In this document: piece after piece, positions 63,061-64,000 of the stretch | Layout of the letters: each line of letters begins with the position of its first letter | Numbering within the stretch: position 1 is the stretch's first letter | Assembly (NCBI RefSeq): GCF_025144725.1 | Contig: NZ_JALXKS010000011.1 | Location: 1-64,000 of the forward strand | DNA: 64,000 nt | Origin: Brevibacterium sp. p3-SID960 | GTDB lineage: Bacteria > Actinomycetota > Actinomycetes > Actinomycetales > Brevibacteriaceae | Direction: 5' to 3' | The notes under the pieces: model-generated | What the model was told of the DNA's origin: nothing | Database searches by the model: none | Seen by the model: only the letters and a program-made list of their open reading frames with translations | Program-made: the position numbers and the translations under genes

Positions 63061-64000
63061 ATGAGTGAGGTTGAAGAACAACTTCGAATTCTTGCCCGAA
63101 AGCTTTCCAAGATCCGACCCTCAGTCCTCACCGAAGAGGCGACGAAAACAGCCCTCATCATGCCGTTCATCCAAGACGTACTGGGCTTCGATGTCTTCAA
63201 CGTTGACGAAGTCATCCCTGAGTTCGTAGCTGACGTCGGTTTGAAAAAGGGCGAGAAGATCGACTTCGCCATCGTCAAGAATGATGAAGTCGCAATTCTC
63301 ATCGAGTGCAAGAAACTTATCGAGCCACTCAGTCTCGAGAACGCATCTCAGCTTTACCGATACTTCAACGTGACGACGGCGCGGATTGCTGTGCTGACGA
63401 ATGGCAATGAGTACCGCTTCTATACCGACCTTGACGAACCGAATCGCATGGACGCCAAGCCTTTCTTGGAGTTCACCGTCGAAGACGTAGACAGAGTGGC
63501 AGTGCATGAACTGGAGAAGCTCAGCAAACAGAACTTTGACCTTGAGTCAGTGCTGAGCGCTGCGGAAGAGCTCAAGTATGTGTCTGCAGCCAAACGAGTA
63601 TTCGCCGCCGAGGCCAAAGAGATCTCCTATGACATGGCAACCCTCGTTCTCAACCGGATCTACTCTGGCCGGATCACACAGCGCGTTCGAGAAGAGCTGA
63701 CACCGCTCGTCGCAAAAGGACTCAGCCGATTCATCGGCGACCAGGTCAACAACCGTCTGTCCGCCGCGCTCGGAAGTAATGAAACGGAAGAAGCTCCGGT
63801 TGAAGAGACGGAAGAAGCTCCACCAACAGACGCCGGTGACGACGGTATTGAGACTACCGACGACGAGCAGCATGGTTACTACATTGTTCAGGCGATCCTC
63901 AGCAGTGAAATTGCGGTGGAACGTGTTCACATGCGTGATGCGAAGAGCTATTGCGCGATTATCTTCGATGACAACAATCGCAAGCCGATCTGCCGGCTCC
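63061..64000 (+). CDS. PD-(D/E)XK nuclease of the type I restriction N-terminal (HSDR_N-like) family, partial
   Basis: 313 residues are present; the gene continues past the window. The N-terminal domain holds a nuclease core with Asp68 (EKIDFAIV) and Glu82-Cys-Lys84 (ILIECKKL), preceded by LTEEATKTALIMPFIQDVLG. This resembles the HsdR N-terminal domain and its stand-alone relatives. A helical middle and an acidic ETEEAP repeat linker (about 240-270) lead to another domain that is cut off. AGGAGG precedes ATG 63061. It is AT-richer than the metabolic genes and lies beside the insertion remnant, which suggests an accessory or defence gene. Confidence 0.75.
   Translation, partial: MSEVEEQLRILARKLSKIRPSVLTEEATKTALIMPFIQDVLGFDVFNVDEVIPEFVADVGLKKGEKIDFAIVKNDEVAILIECKKLIEPLSLENASQLYRYFNVTTARIAVLTNGNEYRFYTDLDEPNRMDAKPFLEFTVEDVDRVAVHELEKLSKQNFDLESVLSAAEELKYVSAAKRVFAAEAKEISYDMATLVLNRIYSGRITQRVREELTPLVAKGLSRFIGDQVNNRLSAALGSNETEEAPVEETEEAPPTDAGDDGIETTDDEQHGYYIVQAILSSEIAVERVHMRDAKSYCAIIFDDNNRKPICRL

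Overview
The window looks like the chromosome of a high-G+C actinobacterium. Evidence: GC-rich codon use throughout, a complete actinobacterial-style phenylacetate (paa) cluster, very small intergenic gaps, many 4-nt start/stop overlaps (ATGA or GTGA), and several genes that seem to be transcribed leaderless from a TANNNT box exactly six bases before the start codon. A Brevibacterium-like member of the Micrococcales is my best guess. It is an inference, because there is no rRNA here to test it.

Layout. 0.2-10.7 kb: transporters and oxidoreductases (CynX-type MFS, flavin/2Fe-2S reductase, nitronate monooxygenase-like protein, gamma-glutamyltransferase, DUF308 membrane protein), then a catabolic operon of Na+/solute symporter, acyl-CoA dehydrogenase and CaiB-type CoA-transferase. 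10.7-12.1 kb: a gene-poor gap with a DtxR/IdeR-like iron box and a long dyad, then a Xi-class GST. 12.2-22.7 kb: the phenylacetate regulon: enoyl-CoA hydratase, paaEDCBA (minus), paaI-paaK-TetR (plus), paaZ (minus), with TetR/PaaR-like operators in the divergent promoters and an Lrp-type regulator. 22.6-24.7 kb: an AbiE-type toxin-antitoxin cassette bounded by a perfect 20-bp direct repeat, followed by the wreck of an MHS-family transporter. 24.8-28.5 kb: a three-gene 2-oxoacid dehydrogenase operon (E1alpha, E1beta, E2). 28.7-32.4 kb: a symporter/RpiR regulator/amidohydrolase module that shares a TGCAA-N6-TTGCA operator.

32.5-44.5 kb is a compact selenocysteine locus: selB, selA, tRNA-Sec(UCA), selD, recQ, and a three-subunit formate dehydrogenase. 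The catalytic subunit is interrupted by an in-frame UGA (residue 189) followed by a SECIS-like hairpin with a GGUCU loop. Read as selenocysteine it is one 1115-residue protein. The making, charging, decoding and use of Sec are thus all encoded within 12 kb.

44.6-49.8 kb is an accessory stretch: a Nudix hydrolase translationally coupled to a 1067-residue PLD-nuclease/SF2-helicase/DUF3427-type protein, then five tandem 23-bp repeats directly in front of an ATPase with a DUF4143-like C-terminus. This is the best candidate for a poorly described (possibly defence) system. 49.9-62.1 kb returns to metabolism: a homodimeric AceE/transketolase-like E1, a TauE/SafE exporter, an AGCS amino-acid symporter, a glutamine amidotransferase-like protein, succinate-semialdehyde dehydrogenase, an SDR39U1-type protein, a decayed PotD-like polyamine-binding protein, an Lrp regulator and a class III aminotransferase. 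The last four loci suggest polyamine/GABA catabolism. From 62.6 kb to the end the sequence is accessory again: a HAD-phosphatase fragment cut at the inverted-repeat end of a 166-bp element, then a PD-(D/E)XK nuclease that runs off the window.
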